A DNA stretch of 26,042 bases from Bacteroidia bacterium (GTDB taxonomy: Bacteria > Bacteroidota > Bacteroidia > Flavobacteriales > Flavobacteriaceae): contig JAUIJW010000006.1 of assembly GCA_030431085.1 (NCBI GenBank), positions 1-26,042 of the forward strand, given 5' to 3'. Positions 1 to 6,979 of this stretch are shown here, in pieces; position 1 is the stretch's first letter, and every line of letters begins with the position of its first letter. The translations under genes were made by a program, and so were the position numbers. The notes under the pieces were generated by a model. It was not told where the DNA came from. It searched no databases and was given only the letters and a program-made list of their open reading frames with translations.

Positions 1-1
1 A

Positions 2-376
2 ACCGGGATTAGCGTGAATTTAACCAATGAATCTGGAGGAAGTATGGGTGATGTCTATGGAGGTTACTTCGGATTAGTGAATAGTGGTACGGTAGATAAT
101 TCTTATGGAGTGTTTATAAGTAGTGGTTTTGATGCTGGTACTGATAAGAATTATGCAGTATACTCAGAATCTGCAGCAGATTCATATTTCAATGGAAATG
201 TAGGAGTTGGTGTAGAATTACCGCAGCAGAAAGTCCATATTAGTGGTGCCTTGCGTTTAGAACCTCAAGCTACAGCCCCTGCCAATGGTGCTTTAGGAGA
301 TTTATATGTAGGTACAGATAGTAAGTTGTATTTTCATGACGGCACTTCTTGGAAAGAGGTTCAACTAGTACCTTAA
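2..376 (+). CDS. C-terminal end of a fibre-like/surface repeat protein (5' partial)
   Basis: The reading frame is already open at the left edge, so this is the last ~124 residues of a longer gene. A GTG at 14 could be read as a start, but nothing marks it as one. The visible part is rich in Gly, Ser, Asn and Tyr, with no signal peptide or membrane segment. Near its end comes the block GNVGVGVELPQQKVHISGAL and then a module ending LYFHDGTSWKEVQL. This resembles the ends of bacteroidotal proteins described as tail-fibre-like or cell-surface proteins, where 'G.VGVG...P..KLHVSGAL' precedes a small beta-rich 'GDLYVGTDG.LYF..GT.WK' module. I see neither a type IX sorting domain nor an S74 peptidase tail. 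An exposed structural role is inference; the family assignment is by remembered pattern only. The following gene set (trp) is unrelated. Confidence 0.6.
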   Translation, partial: TGISVNLTNESGGSMGDVYGGYFGLVNSGTVDNSYGVFISSGFDAGTDKNYAVYSESAADSYFNGNVGVGVELPQQKVHISGALRLEPQATAPANGALGDLYVGTDSKLYFHDGTSWKEVQLVP

Positions 377-381
377 AAATA

Positions 382-399
382 AAAATCTAAATAGATTTT
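382..399. repeat. Short AT-rich inverted repeat after the fibre-like gene
   Basis: The arms AAAATCT (382-388) and AGATTTT (393-399) are perfectly complementary around a 4-base loop. It lies 5 bases after the stop codon, so it could be a weak 3' end for the upstream gene. It is very AT-rich, has no clear U-tract on the plus strand and overlaps the putative -33 element of the trp promoter, so a terminator role is doubtful. Confidence 0.25.
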
Positions 400-426
400 G
401 TTAATTTAAAAAAGTTTATAAATTTG
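397..426 (+). promoter_or_regulatory. Predicted promoter of the trp operon (Bacteroidota type)
   Basis: TTTG at 397-400 and TAAATTTG at 419-426 are separated by 18 bases. The second is a perfect match to the -7 consensus TAnnTTTG used by the primary sigma factor of Bacteroidota; the first fits the -33 TTTG/TTG element. The predicted transcription start is near 430-431, leaving only about 6 bases before the leader-peptide ATG at 437. Placement is by consensus only. Confidence 0.6.
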
Positions 427-436
427 CTACTCTAAA

Positions 437-496
437 ATGAGAAATAATACAGTACATACATGGTGGTGGTCTTTACAAACTAAATTTGTGAAGTAA
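437..496 (+). CDS. trpL: trp operon leader peptide, 19 residues, three tandem Trp codons
   Basis: A short open frame reads MRNNTVHTWWWSLQTKFVK and stops at TAA (494-496). The three TGG codons are consecutive, at 461-469. Trp is among the rarest residues, so three in a row just upstream of trpE is hard to explain by chance. The frame lies between a consensus -7 element and an intrinsic terminator that abuts the trpE start, the arrangement of classical ribosome-mediated attenuation. In that model, stalling at the Trp codons when charged tRNA-Trp is scarce prevents the terminator from forming. The stop codon directly follows strand 2 of the first leader hairpin (485-493), so a ribosome that finishes translation would cover that strand. 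The peptide itself probably has no function beyond translation. Whether it is translated is inference. Confidence 0.85.
   Translation: MRNNTVHTWWWSLQTKFVK
471..493 (+). promoter_or_regulatory. Leader hairpin 1:2 of the trp attenuator
   Basis: The arms 471-479 (CTTTACAAA) and 485-493 (TTTGTGAAG) form nine pairs, one of them G-U, around a 5-base loop. Strand 1 begins one base after the last Trp codon, where a stalled ribosome would cover it. Strand 2 contains GTGAAG (488-493), which is the exact complement of CTTCAC (530-535) in the terminator loop, with TT/GA (486-487 with 536-537) adding one A-U and one G-U pair. The geometry fits a pause/antitermination switch. No folding energies were calculated. 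Confidence 0.65.
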
Positions 497-521
497 ATCT
501 CTATGTAAATAATATATTAAT

Positions 522-552
522 AGGCTTGTCTTCACGACAAGCCTTTTTTTTT
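522..552 (+). terminator. Attenuator terminator immediately upstream of trpE
   Basis: AGGCTTGTC (522-530) pairs perfectly with GACAAGCCT (536-544) around the loop TTCAC, and is followed by nine Ts (544-552). This is a textbook intrinsic terminator. It lies between the leader peptide and trpE, with the trpE ATG only 7 bases after the last T, so it must be read through for any trp gene to be transcribed from the upstream promoter. That makes it a regulatory attenuator and not the end of the preceding gene. Confidence 0.9.
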
Positions 553-559
553 ATAAAAT

Positions 560-1957
560 ATGAAATTCGAACTAAAAACCAATTACAAAAAAATTCTAGC
601 AGATACTATTACTCCGGTTAGTATCTATCTAAAAATTAGAGATAGATTTCCTAACAGTATATTGTTAGAAAGCTCAGATTATCACGGTAATGAAAACAGT
701 TTTTCTTATATCTGTTGTAATCCTATAGCAGAAATTTGTTTGGAAAATAATGAACTTTCAGAGAAATATCCTTCTGGGGAAATCAAAACCACTAAAATTA
801 CGACAGATACAGATGTACCAAAAATGATTCATAATTTTAGTCAGAAATTTAAAACAGAAAGTCAAGAATTTAAATTTATAAATAACGGACTATTTGGTTA
901 TATAAATTTTGATGCCGTAGAGTATTTTGAAGATGTTACCATAGATAAAAGTAAATCTGATGTAGATATACCAGATATTTATTATGCAGTTTACCAAAAT
1001 ATTATTGCCATTGATCATTTTAAGAATGAAGCCTATTTGTTTGCTCATTGCTATGATTCTCAAAGCAATATAGAAGAGCTAGAGCAGCTAATAGCTAACA
1101 AAAACTTTGCATCGTTTAATTTTTGTAAAGAAAATGACGAAACCTCTAATCTCACCGATGAAGAATTTATGCAGCACGTTGAGTTGGCAAAACAACACTG
1201 TTATCGTGGTGATGTATTTCAATTGGTTTTATCTCGTAGGTTTTCACAAGGATTTAAAGGTGATGAATTTAATGTGTACCGTGCGCTTAGATCTGTGAAT
1301 CCTTCTCCTTACCTATTCTATTTTGATTATGGAAATTTTAAAATTTTCGGATCATCGCCAGAGGCACAGCTAGTGGTTAAAAACGATAAGGCAGAAATTC
1401 ATCCAATTGCTGGCACTTTTAGAAGAACAGGTCAAGATAGCAAAGATTTAGAGCTAGCCAAAAAACTGTCTGAAGATGAAAAAGAGACTGCAGAACACGT
1501 GATGTTAGTAGATTTGGCTAGAAATGACTTAAGTAGAAATGGTCATGGTGTAAAAGTTGAAACTTATAAGGAAACTCAATTTTTTTCTCATGTCATTCAT
1601 TTGGTGTCTAAGGTAACAGCAAACAAATACAAAGAGGCCATCACATTTCAGGTGGTAGCAGATACATTTCCAGCAGGTACTTTAAGCGGGGCCCCAAAAC
1701 ATAAAGCATTACAGCTCATTAATAAAATAGAAAAAACCAATAGAAAATGCTATGGTGGAGCTATAGGGTTTATGGATTTTGAAGGTAATTTTAACCATGC
1801 GATTATTATTCGATCCTTTTTAAGTAAAAATCATAGGCTTTACTATCAGGCAGGAGCCGGAATTGTAGCCAAATCTTCAGCAGAAAATGAACTGCAAGAA
1901 GTGTATAATAAATTGGGAGCATTGAATAATGCTTTAGAATTAGCAGAAAATATTTAA
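560..1957 (+). CDS. trpE: Anthranilate synthase component I
   Basis: TrpE forms anthranilate from chorismate, using ammonia delivered by the TrpG subunit; this is the first committed step of tryptophan synthesis, in the cytosol. The 465-residue length is normal. The chorismate-binding fold is intact: RGDVFQLVLSRRFS (216-229), PIAGT (282-286), ETAEHVMLVDLARND (309-323), FPAGTLSGAPK (370-380), YGGAIG (398-403) and AGAGIVAKSSAENE (431-444). The N-terminal LLESSD (35-40) matches the LLES-type motif that binds tryptophan for feedback inhibition, so both enzyme activity and transcription are probably controlled by Trp. That motif, and the position at the head of a trp operon, argue for TrpE over the related PabB. 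The ATG follows the attenuator T-run by 7 bases, with no obvious Shine-Dalgarno sequence, as is common in this phylum. trpG starts 3 bases after the stop. Confidence 0.96.
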   Translation: MKFELKTNYKKILADTITPVSIYLKIRDRFPNSILLESSDYHGNENSFSYICCNPIAEICLENNELSEKYPSGEIKTTKITTDTDVPKMIHNFSQKFKTESQEFKFINNGLFGYINFDAVEYFEDVTIDKSKSDVDIPDIYYAVYQNIIAIDHFKNEAYLFAHCYDSQSNIEELEQLIANKNFASFNFCKENDETSNLTDEEFMQHVELAKQHCYRGDVFQLVLSRRFSQGFKGDEFNVYRALRSVNPSPYLFYFDYGNFKIFGSSPEAQLVVKNDKAEIHPIAGTFRRTGQDSKDLELAKKLSEDEKETAEHVMLVDLARNDLSRNGHGVKVETYKETQFFSHVIHLVSKVTANKYKEAITFQVVADTFPAGTLSGAPKHKALQLINKIEKTNRKCYGGAIGFMDFEGNFNHAIIIRSFLSKNHRLYYQAGAGIVAKSSAENELQEVYNKLGALNNALELAENI

Positions 1958-1960
1958 AGA

Positions 1961-2527
1961 ATGAAGAAAGTTTTAGTTATAGATAATTACGATTCGTTTA
2001 CTTATAATTTGGTACATTATTTAATCGATTTAGATTGTGATGTAACGGTTAAAAGAAACGATAAATTAGAAATAGAGGAAGTGGCACCATATGAAAAAAT
2101 ACTATTATCTCCAGGGCCTGGAATTCCAGATGAAGCTGGTCTTTTAAAGTCAATTATTAAAACATATGGTCCATCAAAAAGTATTTTAGGAATTTGTTTA
2201 GGACAACAAGCTATTGCTGAAGTTTATGGCGGCGCGATAGAAAATTTAAATCAAGTATTTCATGGGGTAGCCACTAAGGTTAATATTGTGCAAGAAGACG
2301 ATGTTTTGTATAAAAATATAGCACAGCAAATTGAGGTAGGTAGGTACCACTCATGGGTAGTAAAAAATGAGATTCCAGATTGTTTAGAGGTTACGGTCAT
2401 AGATGAAAATGGTGAAATTATGTCGTTGAAACATAAACAGTACGACGTTAGAGGAGTGCAATATCATCCAGAGTCTATATTAACTCCCGAAGGCAAGAAA
2501 ATATTAAAAAACTGGGTACAATCTTAG
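1961..2527 (+). CDS. trpG: Anthranilate synthase component II, glutamine amidotransferase
   Basis: A class I glutamine amidotransferase of 188 residues that hydrolyses glutamine and passes ammonia to TrpE. The catalytic triad is visible: Cys79 in the nucleophile elbow GICLGQQ, and His169 and Glu171 in QYHPES. The oxyanion segment SPGPGIP lies at 50-56. The protein is stand-alone, not fused to TrpD as in enterobacteria. It starts 3 bases after trpE and ends 2 bases before trpD, so translation is probably coupled. In many bacteria one such subunit also serves PabB for folate synthesis; no pab gene is in this window, so dual use cannot be judged. Confidence 0.95.
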   Translation: MKKVLVIDNYDSFTYNLVHYLIDLDCDVTVKRNDKLEIEEVAPYEKILLSPGPGIPDEAGLLKSIIKTYGPSKSILGICLGQQAIAEVYGGAIENLNQVFHGVATKVNIVQEDDVLYKNIAQQIEVGRYHSWVVKNEIPDCLEVTVIDENGEIMSLKHKQYDVRGVQYHPESILTPEGKKILKNWVQS

Positions 2528-2529
2528 GA

Positions 2530-3525
2530 ATGAAAGCAATCATAAACAGACTAATTAATTACGAGAAAATTAGTAAAGCAGAGGCAAAAGAGGTATTGGT
2601 AAATATCTCGAAAGGCATTTATAATAACAGTCAGATAGCGTCTTTTTTAACAGTATATATGATGAGAAGTATTTCTGTTGAAGAACTTGATGGATTTAGG
2701 GAAGCTTTACTTGAGTTGTGTTTACCAATCAATTTGTCAGATTTTGACACTGTAGACTTATGTGGTACAGGAGGTGATGGTAAAAATACGTTTAACATAT
2801 CAACGTTGGCTTCGTTTGTCACGGCCGGAGCAGGAGTAAAGGTTGCCAAACACGGTAATTATGGGGTGTCTTCCTCATGTGGGTCGTCTAACGTTTTAGA
2901 GTTTTTGGGGATAAAGTTTACCAATGAAGAGAGCAAATTACAAAGAGAAATTGATCAAGCAGGTATATGTTTTTTACATGCGCCCTTGTTCCATCCTGCC
3001 ATGAAAAATGTAGGGCCTATAAGAAGAGAATTGGGTGTAAAAACCTTTTTTAATATGTTGGGGCCTATGGTAAATCCATCATTTCCTAAAAATCAAATGG
3101 TGGGTGTGTTTAATTTAGAATTGGCTAGAATGTATAGCTACTTATATCAAAACACAGATAAAAATTATGCCATTCTACATGATTTGGCCGGATACGATGA
3201 AATTTCTTTAACTGGTAAAACTAAGGTTATTACTAACTTTGAAGACAAAGTAGTGCAGCCAGATAATTTGAATTTATCTCAGTTAAATGCAGACGATATT
3301 TATGGAGGTACCACAGTAAGAGAAAGTGCAGAAATTTTCGTCAATATTTTAAATGGTTCTGGTAGTCAGGCTCAAAATAATGTGGTTTGTGCTAATGCAG
3401 GATTGGCTATTGCCACTGTTAATAAAGTAAGTCATCAAGAAGGTTTTTATTTAGCCCAAGATGCCTTACTTGGTAAAAAGGCGCAGGCCTCGTTTAAAAA
3501 ACTTCAAGAATTAAGTAATTGGTAA
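2530..3525 (+). CDS. trpD: Anthranilate phosphoribosyltransferase
   Basis: Transfers the phosphoribosyl group of PRPP to anthranilate, the second step of the pathway. At 331 residues it is a normal stand-alone TrpD. The PRPP-binding glycine loop GTGGDGKNTFNIST spans 79-92. KHGN (107-110) and the SCGSSNVLEFLG segment follow. RRELGVKTFFNMLGPMVNP (165-183) carries the conserved anthranilate-site region, and Asp223-Glu224 are the expected metal-binding pair. The N-terminal helical bundle (about 1-65) is the usual dimerisation part. It begins 2 bases after trpG and ends 3 bases before trpC. Thymidine/pyrimidine nucleoside phosphorylases share the fold, but the context and motifs settle it as TrpD. 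Confidence 0.95.
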   Translation: MKAIINRLINYEKISKAEAKEVLVNISKGIYNNSQIASFLTVYMMRSISVEELDGFREALLELCLPINLSDFDTVDLCGTGGDGKNTFNISTLASFVTAGAGVKVAKHGNYGVSSSCGSSNVLEFLGIKFTNEESKLQREIDQAGICFLHAPLFHPAMKNVGPIRRELGVKTFFNMLGPMVNPSFPKNQMVGVFNLELARMYSYLYQNTDKNYAILHDLAGYDEISLTGKTKVITNFEDKVVQPDNLNLSQLNADDIYGGTTVRESAEIFVNILNGSGSQAQNNVVCANAGLAIATVNKVSHQEGFYLAQDALLGKKAQASFKKLQELSNW

Positions 3526-3528
3526 TCA

Positions 3529-4314
3529 ATGAATATTTTAGATCAAATTGTTAAAGATAAGAAGATAGAAGTTGCCGCTAAGCAGCAGATTCTACCATTA
3601 GAACTGCTACAATCAATGCCTTTGTTTAAAAAACCTTCTGTGTCATTGGCTAAGCGCATAGTTCATAAGTCTGGAATCATTTCAGAATTTAAAAGAAGAT
3701 CGCCCTCTAGGCAAATCATAAATCAAAAAAGCCATATTATCGATGTTGTAAAAGGCTACAAAGAAGCCGGAGTCTCTGGTGTATCGATATTAGCCGATAC
3801 CAAGTATTTTGGAGGGGCACTAGAAGATTTGATGCAAGCTAGAGCTCATATAGATTTACCAATTTTAAGAAAAGAGTTTATCATAGATAATTATCAAATA
3901 TATGAAGCTAAAGCTTTCGGAGCAGATGTGATCTTATTAATTGCGGCTATTTTAACTCCAGAAGAAATTTACAGTTTTTCTAAACTGGCACATCAATTGG
4001 GATTAGAGACTTTGTTGGAAGTACATAACCAAGAAGAATTAGAAAAAAGTAATTTAGAGTTTATAGATTTAGTTGGGGTCAATAATAGAAATCTAAAAAC
4101 TTTTGAAGTGTCGTTAAACACAAGTAAAATACTTGCAGAAAAAATACCAAAACATAAGATTAAGGTGTCTGAAAGCGGTATTAGCTCAGTTGAAGCGATA
4201 AAAGAATTAAAGCAGTATGGCTATCAAGGATTTTTGATGGGTGAAAATTTTATGAAGTATGACTCACCTGGGGAGGCAGCGCAAGAATTTATTAAGAGAA
4301 TAGATGGTGAGTAA
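3529..4314 (+). CDS. trpC: Indole-3-glycerol phosphate synthase
   Basis: Closes the indole ring by decarboxylating CdRP to indole-3-glycerol phosphate. It is a 261-residue TIM barrel. Visible active-site blocks are SEFKRRSPS (52-60, with Glu53 and Lys55), LRKEFI, with the second catalytic Lys, LLEVH, VNNRNL and the phosphate-binding SESGISS. Near the C-terminus is a second phosphate-binding stretch, GFLMGENFM. It is not fused to TrpF, unlike the E. coli protein. Its last 11 bases overlap the start of trpF, consistent with coupled translation. Confidence 0.95.
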   Translation: MNILDQIVKDKKIEVAAKQQILPLELLQSMPLFKKPSVSLAKRIVHKSGIISEFKRRSPSRQIINQKSHIIDVVKGYKEAGVSGVSILADTKYFGGALEDLMQARAHIDLPILRKEFIIDNYQIYEAKAFGADVILLIAAILTPEEIYSFSKLAHQLGLETLLEVHNQEELEKSNLEFIDLVGVNNRNLKTFEVSLNTSKILAEKIPKHKIKVSESGISSVEAIKELKQYGYQGFLMGENFMKYDSPGEAAQEFIKRIDGE

Positions 4315-4951
4315 GTTAAAGCTAAAAGTTTGTGGCATGAAGCAACACAATAACATATTAAGTGTTGCCAATATAAATCCAGACTATATGGGATTTATTT
4401 TTTATCAGAAATCTAAAAGATATTACCAAGATACTATGCCCAAACTTGACCAATCGATACATAAAACAGGAGTGTTTGTTAATGAATCAATCGATTCTGT
4501 TATGGATATGATAAAGCAGCATCAACTGATGGCTGTACAGCTACATGGTGACGAAAGTGTTACATATTGTAACGAATTACGTAAAATGACAGGTAAAAAC
4601 ACTCAGCTAATTAAAGTTTTTTCTATAGATCAAAGCTTTGATTTTAAAGTGATTGATCCTTACATAAATGAGGTAGATTATTTTTTGTTTGATACAAAAG
4701 GTAAAGAAAGAGGTGGTAATGGTATTCCATTTTCATGGGATATTTTAAAAAATTACAGCGTAAAAAAACCATATTTTTTAAGTGGAGGTTTAAATCTTAA
4801 CCATATAGATCAACTTAAAGAATTCTTTAAAAAGCCATATGCCAAATACTGCATAGGTTTAGATGTAAATAGTGGTTTTGAGATAGAACCAGGATTAAAA
4901 AGTACAGAGCAACTAAAAGAGTTTCAACAACGAATAAAAGGTATAAAATAA
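4304..4951 (+). CDS. trpF: Phosphoribosylanthranilate isomerase
   Basis: Amadori isomerisation of N-(5'-phosphoribosyl)anthranilate to CdRP, between TrpD and TrpC. It is a 215-residue TIM barrel. Catalytic Cys10 sits in KVCGMK and catalytic Asp130 in FDTKGKERGGNG. MGFIFYQKSKRY, VQLHGDES, LSGGL and GLDVNSGFE are the remaining family signatures. The ATG lies inside the end of trpC; this start puts the CGM motif at residue 10, as expected for the family. trpB follows after a single base. Confidence 0.94.
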   Translation: MVSKLKLKVCGMKQHNNILSVANINPDYMGFIFYQKSKRYYQDTMPKLDQSIHKTGVFVNESIDSVMDMIKQHQLMAVQLHGDESVTYCNELRKMTGKNTQLIKVFSIDQSFDFKVIDPYINEVDYFLFDTKGKERGGNGIPFSWDILKNYSVKKPYFLSGGLNLNHIDQLKEFFKKPYAKYCIGLDVNSGFEIEPGLKSTEQLKEFQQRIKGIK

Positions 4952-4952
4952 A

Positions 4953-6134
4953 ATGAATTACCACGTAGATGAAAAGGGGTATTACGGCAATTTTGGAGGC
5001 AGTTTTGTGCCAGAAATGTTATACCCAAACATGATTGAATTACAGGAGAATTATTTAAAAATCATGAATGACCCTTCTTTTAAAGAAGAATTTCAAAAAT
5101 TACTCAAAGATTATGTTGGTAGACCATCTCCATTGTATTTTGCTCAAAGATTATCTCAAAAATATAATACCAAGATCTATCTTAAGAGAGAAGATTTAAA
5201 TCACACAGGAGCCCATAAAATTAATAACACAATTGGTCAGATTTTATTGGCAAAACGACTTGGAAAACAGAGAATTATTGCTGAAACAGGAGCAGGACAA
5301 CATGGGGTGGCAACAGCCACTGTATGTGCGCTAATGGGTATAGAATGTACGGTTTATATGGGAGAGATTGATATTGCAAGGCAAGCTCCAAATGTGGCAA
5401 GAATGAAAATGTTAGGCGCCAAGGTAGTACCAGCTATTTCTGGTAGTAAAACGTTAAAAGATGCTACAAACGAGGCGATTAGAGCATGGATTAACAATCC
5501 GGTAGATACGCATTATATTATTGGTTCTGTGGTTGGGTTTCACCCATATCCAGATATGGTGGCTAGGTTTCAATCGATTATTTCTGAAGAAATAAAATGG
5601 CAACTTCAAGAACATGAGGGCACGCCTTATCCAGATTATGTGATAGCTTGCGTAGGGGGAGGAAGTAATGCTTCGGGAGCCTTTTATCATTTTTTAGAAT
5701 ATAAAAATGTGAATTTAATTGCTGTAGAAGCTGCAGGCAAAGGTATTGACTCAGGGGCATCTGCGGCGACAAGTATTTTGGGTAAAGAAGGAATCATTCA
5801 TGGCAGTAAAACCATGTTAATGCAAACCAAAGATGGTCAAATTATTGAACCGTATTCAATTTCTGCAGGATTAGATTATCCCGGGGTTGGACCACAACAC
5901 GCACATTTATTTACCTCTGGTAGGGCAGAGTTTCTTAATGCAACCGATGATGAAGCCATGCAGGCCGGTCTAGAGTTATGTAAATTAGAAGGCATTATTC
6001 CGGCCATTGAATCGTCGCATGCCTTGGCGGTACTCAATAAAAAAGCTTTCAAGCCTCAAGAGGTGGTGGTAGTGAACTTATCAGGAAGAGGCGACAAAGA
6101 TTTAAATACTTATATTGAATATTTTAATTTGTAA
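4953..6134 (+). CDS. trpB: Tryptophan synthase beta chain
   Basis: PLP enzyme that joins indole, channelled from TrpA, with serine to give tryptophan. It is 393 residues long, of the ordinary TrpB1 type. The PLP Schiff-base lysine is Lys89 in HTGAHKINN, catalytic Glu111 lies in AETGAGQHG, the phosphate-binding loop GGGSN is at 235-239, and SGRGDKD is near the C-terminus. The start 1 base after trpF gives the typical N-terminus with YGNFGGSFVPE. It would act as an alpha2beta2 complex with the product of the next gene, 2 bases downstream. Confidence 0.96.
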   Translation: MNYHVDEKGYYGNFGGSFVPEMLYPNMIELQENYLKIMNDPSFKEEFQKLLKDYVGRPSPLYFAQRLSQKYNTKIYLKREDLNHTGAHKINNTIGQILLAKRLGKQRIIAETGAGQHGVATATVCALMGIECTVYMGEIDIARQAPNVARMKMLGAKVVPAISGSKTLKDATNEAIRAWINNPVDTHYIIGSVVGFHPYPDMVARFQSIISEEIKWQLQEHEGTPYPDYVIACVGGGSNASGAFYHFLEYKNVNLIAVEAAGKGIDSGASAATSILGKEGIIHGSKTMLMQTKDGQIIEPYSISAGLDYPGVGPQHAHLFTSGRAEFLNATDDEAMQAGLELCKLEGIIPAIESSHALAVLNKKAFKPQEVVVVNLSGRGDKDLNTYIEYFNL

Positions 6135-6136
6135 AG

Positions 6137-6904
6137 ATGAATAGAATTTTAAATAAGTTAAAAGAAGATAAAAAGTTAATTTCTATATATTTTAGTGCAG
6201 GCTATCCACAATTAAATGATACAGTATCTATATTAAATGCGCTACAAAATTCTGGTGTAGATATGGTAGAAATTGGGTTACCTTTTTCAGATCCGTTGGC
6301 CGACGGTTCTGTAATTCAAGAAAGTAGTACTCAGGCTTTAAAAAACGGCATGAGTACCCAGACGCTGTTCAATCAATTAACGGATATTCGAAAAGATATT
6401 GATATTCCATTGATTATTATGGGTTATTTCAATCCTATATTGCAATATGGGGTAGAAGTATTTTGTAAAAAATGCCAAGATATAGGGATTGATGGCTTAA
6501 TTATTCCAGATTTGCCTACAGAGGTCTACCAGAAGGATTATGCATCTATTTTTGAAAAGTATAATTTAATCAATATTTTTTTAATTACACCACAAACATC
6601 CGTTGAGAGGATAAGATTTATTGATGATATTTCTAAGGGATTTATTTATATGGTAAGCTCAGCTAGTACTACGGGTGCCAAAAATGAGTTTGGCTGTGAA
6701 CAGTTAGACTATTTTGAGAGAATTGAAGCGCTTGGCCTCAAAAATGAAAAGATTGTTGGTTTTGGTATTTCGAATCATAAAACATTTCTATCGGCAACAG
6801 CTAAAGCTAAAGGAGCAATTATTGGCTCGGCCTTTGTAAAATATATAAAAGAGCATCCTTTGAAATCTATTCCCAATTTTATAGAATCTATTATAAAAGG
6901 ATAA
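6137..6904 (+). CDS. trpA: Tryptophan synthase alpha chain
   Basis: Cleaves indole-3-glycerol phosphate to indole and glyceraldehyde-3-phosphate. It is a 255-residue TIM barrel. The two catalytic acids are present: Glu45 in VEIGLPFSDP and Asp56 in LADGSVIQ, equivalent to Glu49 and Asp60 of the enterobacterial enzyme. The phosphate site GFGIS and the GSAFV segment are also intact. It is the last gene of the trp block; the next gene begins 75 bases downstream. Confidence 0.95.
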   Translation: MNRILNKLKEDKKLISIYFSAGYPQLNDTVSILNALQNSGVDMVEIGLPFSDPLADGSVIQESSTQALKNGMSTQTLFNQLTDIRKDIDIPLIIMGYFNPILQYGVEVFCKKCQDIGIDGLIIPDLPTEVYQKDYASIFEKYNLINIFLITPQTSVERIRFIDDISKGFIYMVSSASTTGAKNEFGCEQLDYFERIEALGLKNEKIVGFGISNHKTFLSATAKAKGAIIGSAFVKYIKEHPLKSIPNFIESIIKG

Positions 6905-6913
6905 TTTGTGGTA

Positions 6914-6935
6914 TTGGCACGATATATGTTGCCAA
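6914..6935. repeat. Small inverted repeat between trpA and the histidine kinase gene
   Basis: TTGGCA (6914-6919) and TGCCAA (6930-6935) are exact inverted repeats around a 10-base AT-rich loop, 9 bases after the trpA stop. There is no U-tract on the plus strand, so termination of the trp operon here would be weak at best. It may instead be a protein-binding site. Confidence 0.3.
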
Positions 6936-6979
6936 GAAAAACAAATCAGAAATCATTACTTTTATAAAAAAACAAAATC

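Noticed and set aside
14..376. Treating the GTG at 14 as the true start of the first gene
   Set aside because: The frame is open through to the window edge, and the sequence looks like the end of a longer repetitive protein, so the gene is 5' partial.
2631..2849. Minus-strand open frame inside trpD
   Set aside because: Lies over conserved trpD coding sequence (the PRPP-binding loop region) with no features of its own.
6914..6932. Resemblance to a sigma-54 promoter (TTGGCACG followed by TTGC) upstream of the NtrY-like kinase
   Set aside because: Sigma-54 sites need 10 bases between the GG and GC pairs; here there are 13. The match is more simply explained by the TTGGCA/TGCCAA inverted repeat.
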